A stretch of 64,000 bases of DNA from RHKX01 sp963839535 (GTDB taxonomy: Bacteria > Actinomycetota > Thermoleophilia > Solirubrobacterales > 70-9): positions 1 through 64,000 of the forward strand of contig CAWIVF010000009.1 in the NCBI GenBank assembly GCA_963839535.1, written 5' to 3'. Within the stretch, counting starts at the first letter, position 1. Each line of letters opens with the position of its first letter. This document shows, piece after piece, positions 9,101-18,368 of this stretch. The notes under the pieces were generated by a model. The model had not been told where the DNA came from. It was given only the letters and a program-made list of their open reading frames with translations, and did not search any database. Both the position numbers and the translations under genes were made by a program.

Positions 9101-11633
9101 TCAACCGGGGATCGTCTCGAGACCGGCGCCCTCGGTCGGCGGCCCCTCGCCGTCGCCCTCGGCGGCGGCAGTGGGGCCCGGCGAGGATCCGCGGGATGTC
9201 GGCGTGGGTGATCAGCACGGTGCGGGCCTTCGAGCCCTCGAAGCCGGAGATGACGCCGCGGCGCTCGAGCATGTCGATCAGGCGGCCGGCCCGCGTGTAG
9301 CCGACCCGCAGGCGGCGCTGGATCATCGAGACGGAGGCGGTCTCGGTCTCCACGCAGACGCGGATGGCGTCCTCGAGCAGGTCGTCCTCGTTCGGCGAGA
9401 ACTCTCCCCCGCCGTCCCCGTCGACGTCGACCGGGGCCTTCTCGACGAGCAGGTCCTCCTGGAACTCGGGCTCGCCCTGCTTGCGCCAGAACGCGACGAC
9501 GCGGGCGATCTCCTCCTCGGTGACGAATGCGCCCTGGACCCGCTGCAGCTTCGAGGAGCCGACCGGCCGGAAGAGCATGTCGCCCTGGCCGAGCAGGGAC
9601 TCCGCCCCGCCCTGGTCGAGGATCACGCGGGAGTCGATCTGAGAGGCGACCGAGAAGCCGATCCGCGCCGGGATGTTCACCTTGATCGTTCCGGTGATCA
9701 CGTCCGTCGAGGGGCGCTGGGTGGCGAGCAGGAGGTGGATCCCAACCGCGCGCGACTTCTGGGCGAGGCGGATGATCGAGTCCTCGACCTCCCCGGGCGC
9801 GACCATCATCAGGTCGGCGAGCTCGTCGATCACGCAGAGGATGTGCGGCAGCGGCGCCTCGCCCGTCTTCTTGCGGATCCGGTTGAGCTCCTCGAGGTTG
9901 CGGCCGCGGGCCTTGCCCATGACCGTGTAGCGGCTCTCCATCTCGCCGATCAGGTTCTGGAGCACGTTGGCCGCCACCCGCGGCGAGGTGACCACCGGCG
10001 TCAGCAGGTGCGGGGTCGAGTCGTAGTGGTTGAGCTCGACCTGCTTGGGATCGACGAGCACCAGCCGGAGCTCGTTCGGCGAGGCGTGCAGCAGCATCGA
10101 GGTGAGGATCGCGTTGACGGACCCGGACTTGCCCGAGCCGGTCGTGCCGGCGACGAGGACGTGCGGCATCTTCGCCAGGTCCATCGAGACGGCCTGACCG
10201 GAGATGTCCTTGCCGAGCCAGGAGAGCAGCGGCGAGGCGCCGCTGGGGCGGCCGCCGTAGATGTCGCCGAGCCGCACCATCTTGCGGCGCGCGTTCGGCA
10301 CCTCGACGCCGACCGCCTTCTTGCCCGGGATCGGGGCGAGGATGCGGATGTCGGTCGAGGCGAGGGCGTAGGCCAGGTCGTCCTTGAGCTGGGAGATCCG
10401 CCCGACCTTCGTGCCGGGGGCGAGCTGCAGCTCGTAGCGGCTCACGTGCGGGCCGACGACGGTGCCGATCAGCTTCGCCTCGATCTTGAAGTGGCCGAGG
10501 ACCTCGAGCAGGGCGCGCGCGGTCCGCTCCATGTCGCGGCGGTCGGGGCCGCGGTCCTTGTCGTCGTTGCCGCGCCGCAGCAGCTTGGCCGGGGGCATCT
10601 TGTAGTCGAGCTCGTCCGACTCGGTGATCCCGCTGCGCTTCGCCCCCATCGGCGTCCGCGAGATCTCGATCTCCGCGTCGGTGTCGGCCTCCGGCTCGAA
10701 GCCGGGCTCCGGGACGTCGTCGGCGCCGTCGTCCTCGAAGGCGTGGTCGTCGGCGGCCTCCGGCAGGGACGGCTCGGGCGCCTCGTCCTCCTCCGGGAGC
10801 CCGAGGTCGATGTCGCTCGTGGCCAGATCGCCCTCGAAGGCCGTGGTCTCGACCGCGGTGGTCTCCCCCGCTCCGGGCCAGCGGTCGGCGGCAGGATCGC
10901 GGCGCGTGCCGACGCTGCGGGCCAGCTCCCCGGTGGCGGAGCGGGCGCGGCCCGCCGCCTCGGCCCCGGAGCCGATCAGCGTGATCAGCGGGCGTCCGCT
11001 GAGCAGCACGACCCCGCTGAGCACGAGCAGGAGGGCGATGATGTGGGCGCCGACGCGCTGGAAGAGCGTGGTCGAGGCCCAGTAGAGGGACTCGCCGAGG
11101 GCGCCGCCGTGGGCCTTGAAGTAGTCGGGGTCGAACAGCTCGCCGCGGATCGGCCGGTCGGGGCCGAGCCCGGCGGTCTCCGCCGCGAAGGCGAGGAGGA
11201 GTCCGGCGACGAGCAGCAGCGCTCCGGCGTTGATTGCGCCGGGGTAGCGGATCAGCGGTCGCACGATCAGCGCGACCCCGATCCCGGCGAGAAGCATCGG
11301 GACGGCGTAGGCGACCGCGCCGCCGACCCAGGTCAGGCCGACCTCGAGCCCGTAACCGGCCGATCCCCCGTCCCAGCCGGCGTAGAGGACGAATCCCATG
11401 AAGAGGGCGGCAGCCAGGAGCGCCAGGCCGACGAGATCGAGATGGCGCTGCTCCAGCTCGCGCGGGGCGGCGCTGCGCACCGGGGTGGCCTTGCTCCGGC
11501 TGCGGGCCGGCGGCTTGCGGGCGGGTGCCCTGCGGGCCGGCGTCTTGGCACGCTTGCGCGCGACGGGCGGCTTGCCCCGCTTCCGGGACCCGCCGCCGCG
11601 CTTCTTCGGGCGCAGAAAGGGGATCGATGACAT
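9101..11633 (-). CDS. ftsK: DNA translocase FtsK (frameshift near the 3' end)
   Basis: A septal DNA pump that moves chromosome arms at division. The N-terminus is basic (residues 1-55) followed by four membrane helices (about 67-84, 105-125, 135-152, 195-212). An acidic linker (about 255-325) precedes the motor, with Walker A GTTGSGKS at 496-503 and Walker B ILCVIDELADLMM. The DNA-reading winged-helix gamma domain is MIQRRLRVGYTRAGRLIDML. Near 9172 an extra C in GGGCCCCACTG shifts the frame. Read through, the protein ends PPTEGAGLETIPG with a TGA at 9101-9103; the uncorrected frame runs on into the RodZ-like gene start. AAGGG lies upstream of ATG 11633. Confidence 0.94.
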
Positions 11634-11735
11634 CTGCGGGACCCTTCGACACCGCCCCGCCGACCCCTGCGAGGCGTCCCCGCCCCCATGATCAAGCCGT
11701 CCTGCCGGTCATCTCGGGTCTTTAGGATTGGAGCC

Positions 11736-12426
11736 GTGAGCGAAGCCGACAACCTGATGGGACGGGTCCTCGTCGTCGAGGACGACGATGAGATCGCCGA
11801 CGTCCTCAGGCGCTCGCTGCGCCAGGAGGGCCACGAGGTCCGCACCGCCTCCGACGGCGAGGAGGCCCTCCGCATGGCGAGCGAGTTCGTCCCCGACCTC
11901 GTCGTGCTCGATCTCGGCCTGCCGAAGCTCGACGGCGTGGAGGTCTGCCGCCGGCTCCGCGCCGGGGGCGACGTCCCGATCCTGATCCTGACCGCCCGCT
12001 CCGACACCGACGACCGGGTGCACGGCCTCGACGCCGGTGCCGACGACTACCTCGTCAAGCCGTTCGAGCGAGCCGAGCTGCTCGCCCGCATGCGAGCGCT
12101 GCTGCGACGCCGCCCGCCGCGCGGGCAGCGCCTCCCTCAAGGTCGCCGACCTCACCCTCAATCCCGGCACCCGAGAGGTCACCCGCGGGAAGCGCTCGCT
12201 CGACCTGACGAACCGGGAGTTCGAGTTGCTCGAGTTCCTGATGCGCAACGAGCGCCTGGTGATCTCGCGCGAGCGGCTGCTCGAGGAGGTCTGGGGCTAC
12301 GACCCGAGCTCGATGACCAACACGATCGACGTCTTCATCAGCAACCTGCGGCGCAAGCTCGAGGAGGGCGGCGAGGACAGGCTCCTGCACACCAAGCGGG
12401 GCGCGGGGTACGTGGTCAGGGCGTGA
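11736..12426 (+). CDS. OmpR-family response regulator (frameshifted)
   Basis: DNA-binding half of a two-component system. The receiver domain has VLVVEDDDE, the phospho-acceptor Asp in VVLDLGLP, and the conserved Lys in DYLVKPF. After a frame change near 12118 (ALLRRRPPR/AGSASLKVADL) comes a winged-helix effector domain: LTNREFELLEFLM, ISRERLLEEVWGYD, IDVFISNLRRKLE, ending GAGYVVRA. I start it at GTG 11736; an in-frame ATG is at 11757. TAGGAT at 11723-11728 sits seven bases before the GTG, so a leaderless transcript is possible. The partner kinase begins eight bases after the stop. The signal is unknown; the family resembles MprA/PhoP. Confidence 0.88.
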
Positions 12427-12433
12427 GCCCCCG

Positions 12434-13910
12434 GTGAATCCGCTCCGCTACCTGAGGAGCCTCTACGCGCGCTCGCGCCGCCTGCCGGTGCGGATGCGGA
12501 TCGCGATCGTCTCGGCCACGCTGACCGCGGTGATCCTGATCGGCTTCGCCGCCGTCGTCGGCCGGCTCGTCAGCAATCGCCTCGAGGGCGACTTCGAGGC
12601 GGACCTGAGCTCCCGCGCGCAGAACCTGGCGGCGACGGTCGCAAACGACGTCGACGCCGGCCGCCTGCCCGGCTCGTCGCTGAGTCGTGCCAGCGTGGCG
12701 GACGACGCGAGAATCGGGCTCGTCTACGACACCGGGAACCCGGCGACCCCCGGCGTGCCGAGCTTCGGGCCGCCCGTCCTCGACGAGGTCCAGCGGGTCG
12801 CCAGCTTCGACGTCGCCTCCGCCCCGGTCATCCTCAACAGCGGCGAGATCCCCGACGAGGAGCTGCAGGGCCGGGTCTATCTCCAGTACGCCCGCCCCCA
12901 CGCCGCGGTCGGCGACACGGTCGCGCGCCTCTGGCTGTTCCTCGCCGGCGGGGTCGGGGTCGGGACGATCCTCGCGGGACTCGCCGGGATGGCGGTCGCC
13001 AACCGCTCGATGCGCCCGATCGCCGCGCTGACCGCCGCGGCTCGCGAGATCGCGGCGACGCGCGACCCCTCACGGCGGATCCCCGAGCCGCAGAGCGACG
13101 ACGAGGTCGCCGAGCTCGCCCGGACCTTCGATCAGATGCTGCTGGAGCTCGACGCCGCGCGCTCCGAGACCGAGGGGACGATCCAGCGTCAGCGCGAGTT
13201 CGTCGCCGACGCCTCCCACGAGCTGCGGACGCCCCTGACCAGCATCCTCGCCAACCTCGAGCTCCTCCACGAGGCGCTCGAGGACGACGCCGACGAGGAC
13301 GAGCGCGCCGCGATCGGCTCCGCCCTGCGCAGCTCGAAGCGGATGAACCGGCTCGTCGGCGATCTGCTGCTGCTCGCCCGCGCCGACGCCGGCCGGGTGG
13401 GCTCGCAGACCGACTGCGACCTCGCCGCGATCGCCGCCGAGGCGCTCGAGGAGGTCGCGCCGGTCGCCGACGGGCACGACATCTCCGCCGCCCTCGACGA
13501 TCCCGCGCGCGTGCACGGCAACCCCGACGAGCTGCATCGGATGGTGCTCAACCTGCTCGAGAACTCGATCCGCCACACCCCCGTGGGGACGCAGGTCCGG
13601 ATCGAGGTCGCGCGCGCGGACGGCACCGCCCGGCTCGTCGTCTCCGACGACGGCCCCGGGCTGCCGGAGGGGATGGAGAGCCAGGTGTTCGAGCGGTTCG
13701 TCCGCGGCCACGGGCCCGGCCGACCGAGCGGCTCGCAACGGCTCAGGGACCGGTCTCGGCCTGTCGATCGTCCGCGCGGTGGCCGTGGCTCACGGCGGGG
13801 ACGTCCGCGCGACCGGCGGCGCGGGCGCGCGCTTCGAGGTCTCGATCCCGCTGGCCGGGGCAACGTGGCCGACCCGGCGAAAGTTTGAGCGAAGACTTCC
13901 CCCGCCTTGA
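12434..13910 (+). CDS. Sensor histidine kinase (frameshifted)
   Basis: Membrane sensor of the preceding regulator. Helices lie at about residues 22-46 and 156-180, flanking an extracellular domain, followed by a HAMP region. The H-box is FVADASHELRTPLTS, the N-box NLLENSIRHTP and the G1 box VVSDDGPGL. An extra C near 13714 shifts the frame after RFVRGHGP. In the next frame follow ADRAARNGSGTGLGLSIV (the G2 box) and VAHGGDVRATG, ending at the TGA at 13908-13910. The kinase is thus probably complete, about 490 aa. Start GTG 12434. Confidence 0.88.
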
Positions 13911-13956
13911 CCGCCCGTTTAGGGGACGGGCCGATGATCCTCCGCGGACGAGACAA

Positions 13957-13989
13957 CCGCACGGCCATCCCCCCATTCCGGCCGTGCGG
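13957..13989. other. 10-bp perfect inverted repeat in the DUF445 leader
   Basis: CCGCACGGCC (13957-13966) and GGCCGTGCGG (13980-13989) form a perfect stem with a 13-base C-rich loop and no U tract. A smaller repeat, ATTGGC/GCCAAT, sits at 13997-14017. They lie between the kinase stop and the terminator-like hairpin at 14021. An operator or RNA structure is possible; I recognise no riboswitch class here. Confidence 0.5.
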
Positions 13990-14020
13990 ACAGTGAATTG
14001 GCCCAGCCTGAGCCAATCAG

Positions 14021-14062
14021 CCCGCCGAGCTCCCCCTCCCTGAGCTCGGCGGGCGTTTCTTT
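14021..14062 (+). terminator. Intrinsic terminator after the two-component operon
   Basis: CCCGCCGAGCTC (14021-14032) pairs perfectly with GAGCTCGGCGGG (14042-14053), with a nine-base loop, followed by CGTTTCTTT. It lies after the kinase gene and 18 bases before the DUF445 start. It could end the kinase transcript or act as a leader terminator for the DUF445 gene. Confidence 0.75.
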
Positions 14063-14079
14063 GTGCCCGCAGGAGAAAT

Positions 14080-15369
14080 ATGCTGCGTCGCGGGGTGGAT
14101 TCGCAGCTCATCAGCCTGCTCACGGTTCCGCTGTTCACCGGGGCGATCGGCTACGTGACCAACTGGTCCGGGGTCCTCATGCTCTTCTACCCCGTCAAGT
14201 TCAAGGGGATCAAGGTTCCCGGCCTGGCGATCATCTCCCGCTTCTTCCCCCGCAAGGTCCGCCAGGTGCCGCTCGGCTTCACCCACGGGGGGATCGGCTG
14301 GCAGGGGATCGTCCCCTCGCGCGCCGCCAAGATGGGCAGCATCGCGGTCGACAAGGGGATCGCCAAGCTCGGTAGCCCGCGCGAGTTCTACGAGCGGCTC
14401 GAGCCCGACGCGATCGCCGAGCACATCGTCGAGAGCAGCCGCGACGACATCCGCGACCTCGTCGAGCGCACCCTGCAGCGGGAGCATCCCGGGCTCTGGA
14501 ACGAGCTGCCTCCCCAGGTCCGCGAGCGGGTCCATCAGCGCGTGCAGGAGCAGCTGCCCGAGGTGGTACGCGACGTCACCGACGGGATCGGCCGCGACAT
14601 CGAGCACCTGATGGACATCAAGCTGATGGTCATCCGCCGGATGGAGGAGCAGCCCGAGCTCTCGAATCGGATCTTCCTCGAGATCGGCAAGAAGGAGCTC
14701 CGGTTCATGATCAACTTCGGCTTCTGGTTCGGCCTGCTGCTGGGCATCCCCACGGCGATCCTGACCGAGGTCATCTTCCACGCCTGGTGGCTGCTGCCGA
14801 TGGCCGGGGTCGCGGTCGGCTACATCACCAACCTCGTCGCGATCTGGATGATCTTCGAGCCCGTCGAGCCGCGACGGATCCTCGGCTTCCCGATGCACGG
14901 CCTCTTCCTGCGGCGGCAGCGCGAGGTCGCCGGCATCTACTCGAAGGTGATCGCCGACGACGTGGTCAACCTGACCAACATCGGCAAGGAGCTGCTCGAG
15001 GGGCCGCAATCGGATCGCACCCGCAAGCTGATCGCCGACTCCCTCCGGCCTGCGATCGATCAGGCAAGCGGGTACGCGCTCGCCGCGGTGCGGGTCGCGG
15101 TCGGCCCGGGCCGCTACGACGCGATCAAGGAATCGGTGGCGACCGAGGCCGTCGAGTACACGATGACGCCGTTCGAGGACCCGGAGTTCAACGAGCGGCA
15201 GAGCCGGGAGATCGAGGCGCTGATCACCGAGCGGATGCAGGAGATGTCCTCGCAGGACTTCTCCGAGATGCTGCGGACCGTCATCAAGGAGGACGAATGG
15301 CTGCTCTACCTCCACGGCGCCGTGCTCGGCTTCGGCGGCGGCCTCGTCCATCTCGCTATCTTCGGCTGA
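14080..15369 (+). CDS. DUF445 family membrane protein
   Basis: A 429-aa DUF445 (YheB/YjiN-like) protein. A membrane helix near the N-terminus (LTVPLFTGAIGYVTNWSGVL) carries the family motif GYVTN. A long helical, amphipathic and charged middle follows. A second hydrophobic pair (FWFGLLLGIPTAILTEVIF, WWLLPMAGVAVGYITNLVAI) repeats the motif as GYITNLVAIWMIF. The C-terminus ends in a short hydrophobic segment. AGGAGAAAT precedes ATG 14080. The function of the family is not established; the duplicated GYxTN helices suggest a membrane-shaping or transport-related role. It probably forms an operon with the next gene. Confidence 0.88.
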   Translation: MLRRGVDSQLISLLTVPLFTGAIGYVTNWSGVLMLFYPVKFKGIKVPGLAIISRFFPRKVRQVPLGFTHGGIGWQGIVPSRAAKMGSIAVDKGIAKLGSPREFYERLEPDAIAEHIVESSRDDIRDLVERTLQREHPGLWNELPPQVRERVHQRVQEQLPEVVRDVTDGIGRDIEHLMDIKLMVIRRMEEQPELSNRIFLEIGKKELRFMINFGFWFGLLLGIPTAILTEVIFHAWWLLPMAGVAVGYITNLVAIWMIFEPVEPRRILGFPMHGLFLRRQREVAGIYSKVIADDVVNLTNIGKELLEGPQSDRTRKLIADSLRPAIDQASGYALAAVRVAVGPGRYDAIKESVATEAVEYTMTPFEDPEFNERQSREIEALITERMQEMSSQDFSEMLRTVIKEDEWLLYLHGAVLGFGGGLVHLAIFG

Positions 15370-15376
15370 GTCCGCG

Positions 15377-15823
15377 ATGAGGCGATCGATCGACATCGAC
15401 CGGCACCTCGAGGCGCAGCCCGACGCGCTCTTCGAGGTCCTCGTCGATCACGCGCGCTACGACCGCTTCGACGGCGTCCGCCGGGCCGAGGTCGTCCGCA
15501 CCGGCGCCCCCGACCCCAACGGATTGGGCGCGGTCCGCCACGTCTGGATCGGGCCCCTCCGCTTCGAGGAGGAGATCACCGCCTACGAGCCTTCCAGCCG
15601 CTTCGACTACCTGATCCGCGACGTCAGGGGCCTCCCCTTCAGCCATGAGGGCGGCTCGGTCCGCCTGACTCCCGACGGCACGGGCACGCGGGCGACCTGG
15701 ACCTCGGAGTTCGAGATCCCGATCCCGATCGTCGGGCCGCTGGCCGACCGGATCTTCGCGGCGCGGCTCGAGGCGGGCTTCAACCACATGCTCGAGAAGA
15801 GCGCCGAGATCGCCCGCGGCTGA
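15377..15823 (+). CDS. SRPBCC (START-like) family protein
   Basis: A 148-aa single-domain protein of the polyketide cyclase/dehydrase SRPBCC fold, a hydrophobic-ligand-binding cavity. Visible marks are the N-terminal strand SIDIDRHLEAQPDALFEVLVD, the central RFDYLIRDVRGLPFSHEGGS, and the C-terminal helix AARLEAGFNHMLEKSAEI. No signal peptide. It begins seven bases after the DUF445 stop and is probably co-transcribed with it. It converges with rnj, whose stop is ten bases away. Ligand unknown. Confidence 0.8.
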   Translation: MRRSIDIDRHLEAQPDALFEVLVDHARYDRFDGVRRAEVVRTGAPDPNGLGAVRHVWIGPLRFEEEITAYEPSSRFDYLIRDVRGLPFSHEGGSVRLTPDGTGTRATWTSEFEIPIPIVGPLADRIFAARLEAGFNHMLEKSAEIARG

Positions 15824-15832
15824 GGCCCTGGA

Positions 15833-17502
15833 CTAGACCTCGACGACGACCGGCAGGACCATCGGCCGGCGTTTGAGCTTGCTTGAAGACGAACTCGGCT
15901 ACGCAGTCGTGGACGTCCTGGCGGACCAGATCGGGGTCGCGGGCGTGGCTCTTGAGTGCGACCTCGAGCTTGTCCTCGACGACGTCCGCGAGCTCGATCG
16001 GCCAGGCGCTCGGAGTCCTCATCGGCCCGGAACGGGACGCCGCGGAAGACGATCTCGGGGTCGGCGGCGACCTCTCGGTCCTCGAAGGAGACGGTGACGG
16101 CGACGATCACGAGGCCGTCGGCGGAGAGCGTGCGGCGATCGCGCAGTGCCGCGTCGTCAGGCTCGCCGAGCTCGAGGCCGTCGACGAAGATCATCCCGGC
16201 GCCGACGTCGTCGCCGAGCTTGGCGCCGTTCGAGTCGATCTCGAGCGGGACGCCGTTGCGGGAGCGGAAGATGTTCTTGCGGTCGATCCCGACGTCCTCG
16301 GCGAGCTCGGCATGGAGGCGGAGGCGCTTGTAGTCGCCGTGCATCGGCATCACGTACTTCGGCCGCGTCAGGTTCAGCATCAGCTTCATGTCCTCGCGGT
16401 GACCGTGACCGGAGGCGTGGATCGGCGCGTCGGCGGCGGTGATCACGCGGGCACCGATCTCGAAGATGCGGTCGATCGTCTCGTTGACCGAGCGCTCGTT
16501 GCCGGGCACGGGCGTGGCCGAGAAGACCACCGTGTCGCCGCTGTGCAGCTGAACGTCGCGGTGGTCGCCGTGAGCCATCCGCCGCAGAGCCGAGAGCGGC
16601 TCACCCTGGCTGCCGGTCGAGATCGCCACGACCTCCTCGTCGGGGAAGTCCTCGATCTCGCGCGGCTGGATCAGGATCCCCTTGGGCGCGTTCGCGATCC
16701 CGAGGTTGGAGGCGATGTTGAAGTTCTTGCGCATCGAGCGGCCGACGAGGGCGACCTTGCGGCCGAGCTTGTCGGCGGCGTCGACGACCTGCTGGACCCG
16801 GTGCACGTTGGAGGCGAAGCAGGTGACGATGATCCGGCCGTCGCAACCGGCGAAGGTCTGCAGCAGCGCCGGCCCCACGCTCGACTCCGACGTGGCCACG
16901 CCGGGACGGTCAGCGTTGGTCGAGTCACCGCAGAGGCAGAGCAGGCCCTGGCTGCCGAGCTCGGCGAGCCGGGCGAAGTCGGCGGGGTTGCCGTCGACCG
17001 GGGTCTGGTCGAACTTGTAGTCGCCGGTGAACAGGACGTTGCCGAGATCGGTGTGAATCGCGACCGCGCAGGCGTCCGGGATCGAGTGCGACATATGGAT
17101 CATCTCGATGCCGAAGGGACCGGCACGCTCGATCCGGCCGGTCTCGAGGTCCTTCAAGGGCGCGCGCTGAAGCTTGTGCTCCTCGAGCTTGGAGCGGACC
17201 ATGCCGATCGTCAGCCGGCCGCCGAAGATCACCGGGGGCATGCCGATCTCGCGCAGGTAGAAGGGCAGGGCGCCGACGTGGTCCTCGTGGCCGTGGGTGA
17301 GCACGACCGCGTCGATGTCGTCGGCCCGGTCGCGGAGGTAGGAGAAGTCCGGCAGGACGAGGTCGATTCCGAGCATCTCGGCCGTCGGGAACATCAGGCC
17401 GGTGTCGATGACCACGATGCGGCCGTCGAGCTCGACCACCGTCATGTTCTTGCCGATCTCGCCGAGCCCGCCGAGCGGCAGGATCCTGAGCTTGCCGCTC
17501 AT
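15833..17502 (-). CDS. rnj: Ribonuclease J (two frameshifts near the C-terminus)
   Basis: A metallo-beta-lactamase/beta-CASP nuclease with 5'-exo and endo activity in mRNA and rRNA maturation. The zinc motif is LTHGHEDHVG (His70, His72, Asp74, His75). Beta-CASP motifs include GDSTNADRPG, IIVTCFASNVHRVQQ and ASGHGHREDM. Near 16005 the frame changes (PFRADEDSE/ELADVVEDKLEVAL), and near 15880 it changes again (AEFVFKQ/KRRPMVLPVVVEV). After both repairs the usual C-terminal domain ends at the TAG at 15833-15835. Its ATG overlaps the dapA stop as ATGA. Clustering with dapA and pnp is the standard Gram-positive order. Confidence 0.93.
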
Positions 17503-18368
17503 GCCACCACGGGGAGCTCGAGGCGCTCCAGGGCGGAGCGGACGATCGCGCGCTGGCCCTCGTCGATCGGGACCATCGGGAGGCGCATCCGCTCCGAGCA
17601 GAGACCAAGCATCGACAGGGCCGCCTTGAGCGGCATCGGGTTGGTCGTCACGGATAGAGCTTCATAGAGAGGGTGCAGTGTCGCATCTAGCTCGCGGGCG
17701 CGCTCTGGGGAGCCCGATTCGAAGAGCCGGCGGACCTCGGCCATCTGCGGGCCGACGATGTGAGAGGCGACGAGGATCCCCCCGGTTCCGCCGAGCTCGA
17801 GGCAGCGCAGGAAGACGTTGTCGTTGCCGGCCAGGAGCGCGAGGCCCTCGATCGGGCCGAGCTCGTCGTCGTTGGCCTGCTTGACCGCGACGACGTTGTC
17901 GATCTCGGCGAGGGCGGCGAGGTCCTCCGGCGGCACGTTGATCACCGTGCGCCCGGGGATGTTGTAGAGGACGATCGGCTTCACGGTGGCGGCCGCGACG
18001 GCCTCCACGTGCGCCCGGATCCCGGCCCGGTTCGGCTTGTTGTAGTACGGGGTGACGACCAGCATCGCGTCCGCGCCGGCCTCGTCCGCGGCGCGGGTCA
18101 GCGCCACGGAGTGGCGGGTGTCGTTCGTGCCGCTGCCGCAGATCAGCGGCACGTCCGCTCCGACCTCGGAGCGCACCGCCCGCAGCAGGGCGATCTGCTC
18201 CTCGTCGTCGAGGGTCGCCGCCTCGCCCGTGCTGCCGGCGACGACGAGGCCGTCGGAGCCGTGCTCGAGCAGGTGGGTCGCCAGCCGCCCGGCGGCGTCG
18301 AAGTCGACCTCGCCGTCCCCGTCGAACGGGGTCGCCATCGCCGTCAGGTTGCCGGCGAGCTCGATCAT
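17499..18368 (-). CDS. dapA: 4-Hydroxy-tetrahydrodipicolinate synthase
   Basis: First committed step of lysine/diaminopimelate synthesis: pyruvate plus aspartate semialdehyde. A TIM barrel with VAGSTGEAATLDDEEQIALL, the catalytic Tyr in VLYNIPGRT, and the Schiff-base Lys in VVAVKQANDD. Pyruvate-binding residues lie in TGEAATL. ATG 18368 overlaps the upstream amidase stop as ATGA, which decides the start over in-frame upstream codons. The stop overlaps the rnj start. About 289 aa, normal for the family. It works with dapB in the same operon to supply peptidoglycan precursors. Confidence 0.95.
   Translation of the reverse strand: MIELAGNLTAMATPFDGDGEVDFDAAGRLATHLLEHGSDGLVVAGSTGEAATLDDEEQIALLRAVRSEVGADVPLICGSGTNDTRHSVALTRAADEAGADAMLVVTPYYNKPNRAGIRAHVEAVAAATVKPIVLYNIPGRTVINVPPEDLAALAEIDNVVAVKQANDDELGPIEGLALLAGNDNVFLRCLELGGTGGILVASHIVGPQMAEVRRLFESGSPERARELDATLHPLYEALSVTTNPMPLKAALSMLGLCSERMRLPMVPIDEGQRAIVRSALERLELPVVA

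Noticed and set aside
9171..11630. An 819-codon open frame on the plus strand opposite ftsK
   Set aside because: Same effect of GC-rich codon use. FtsK shows all family motifs, and the antisense frame shows none.
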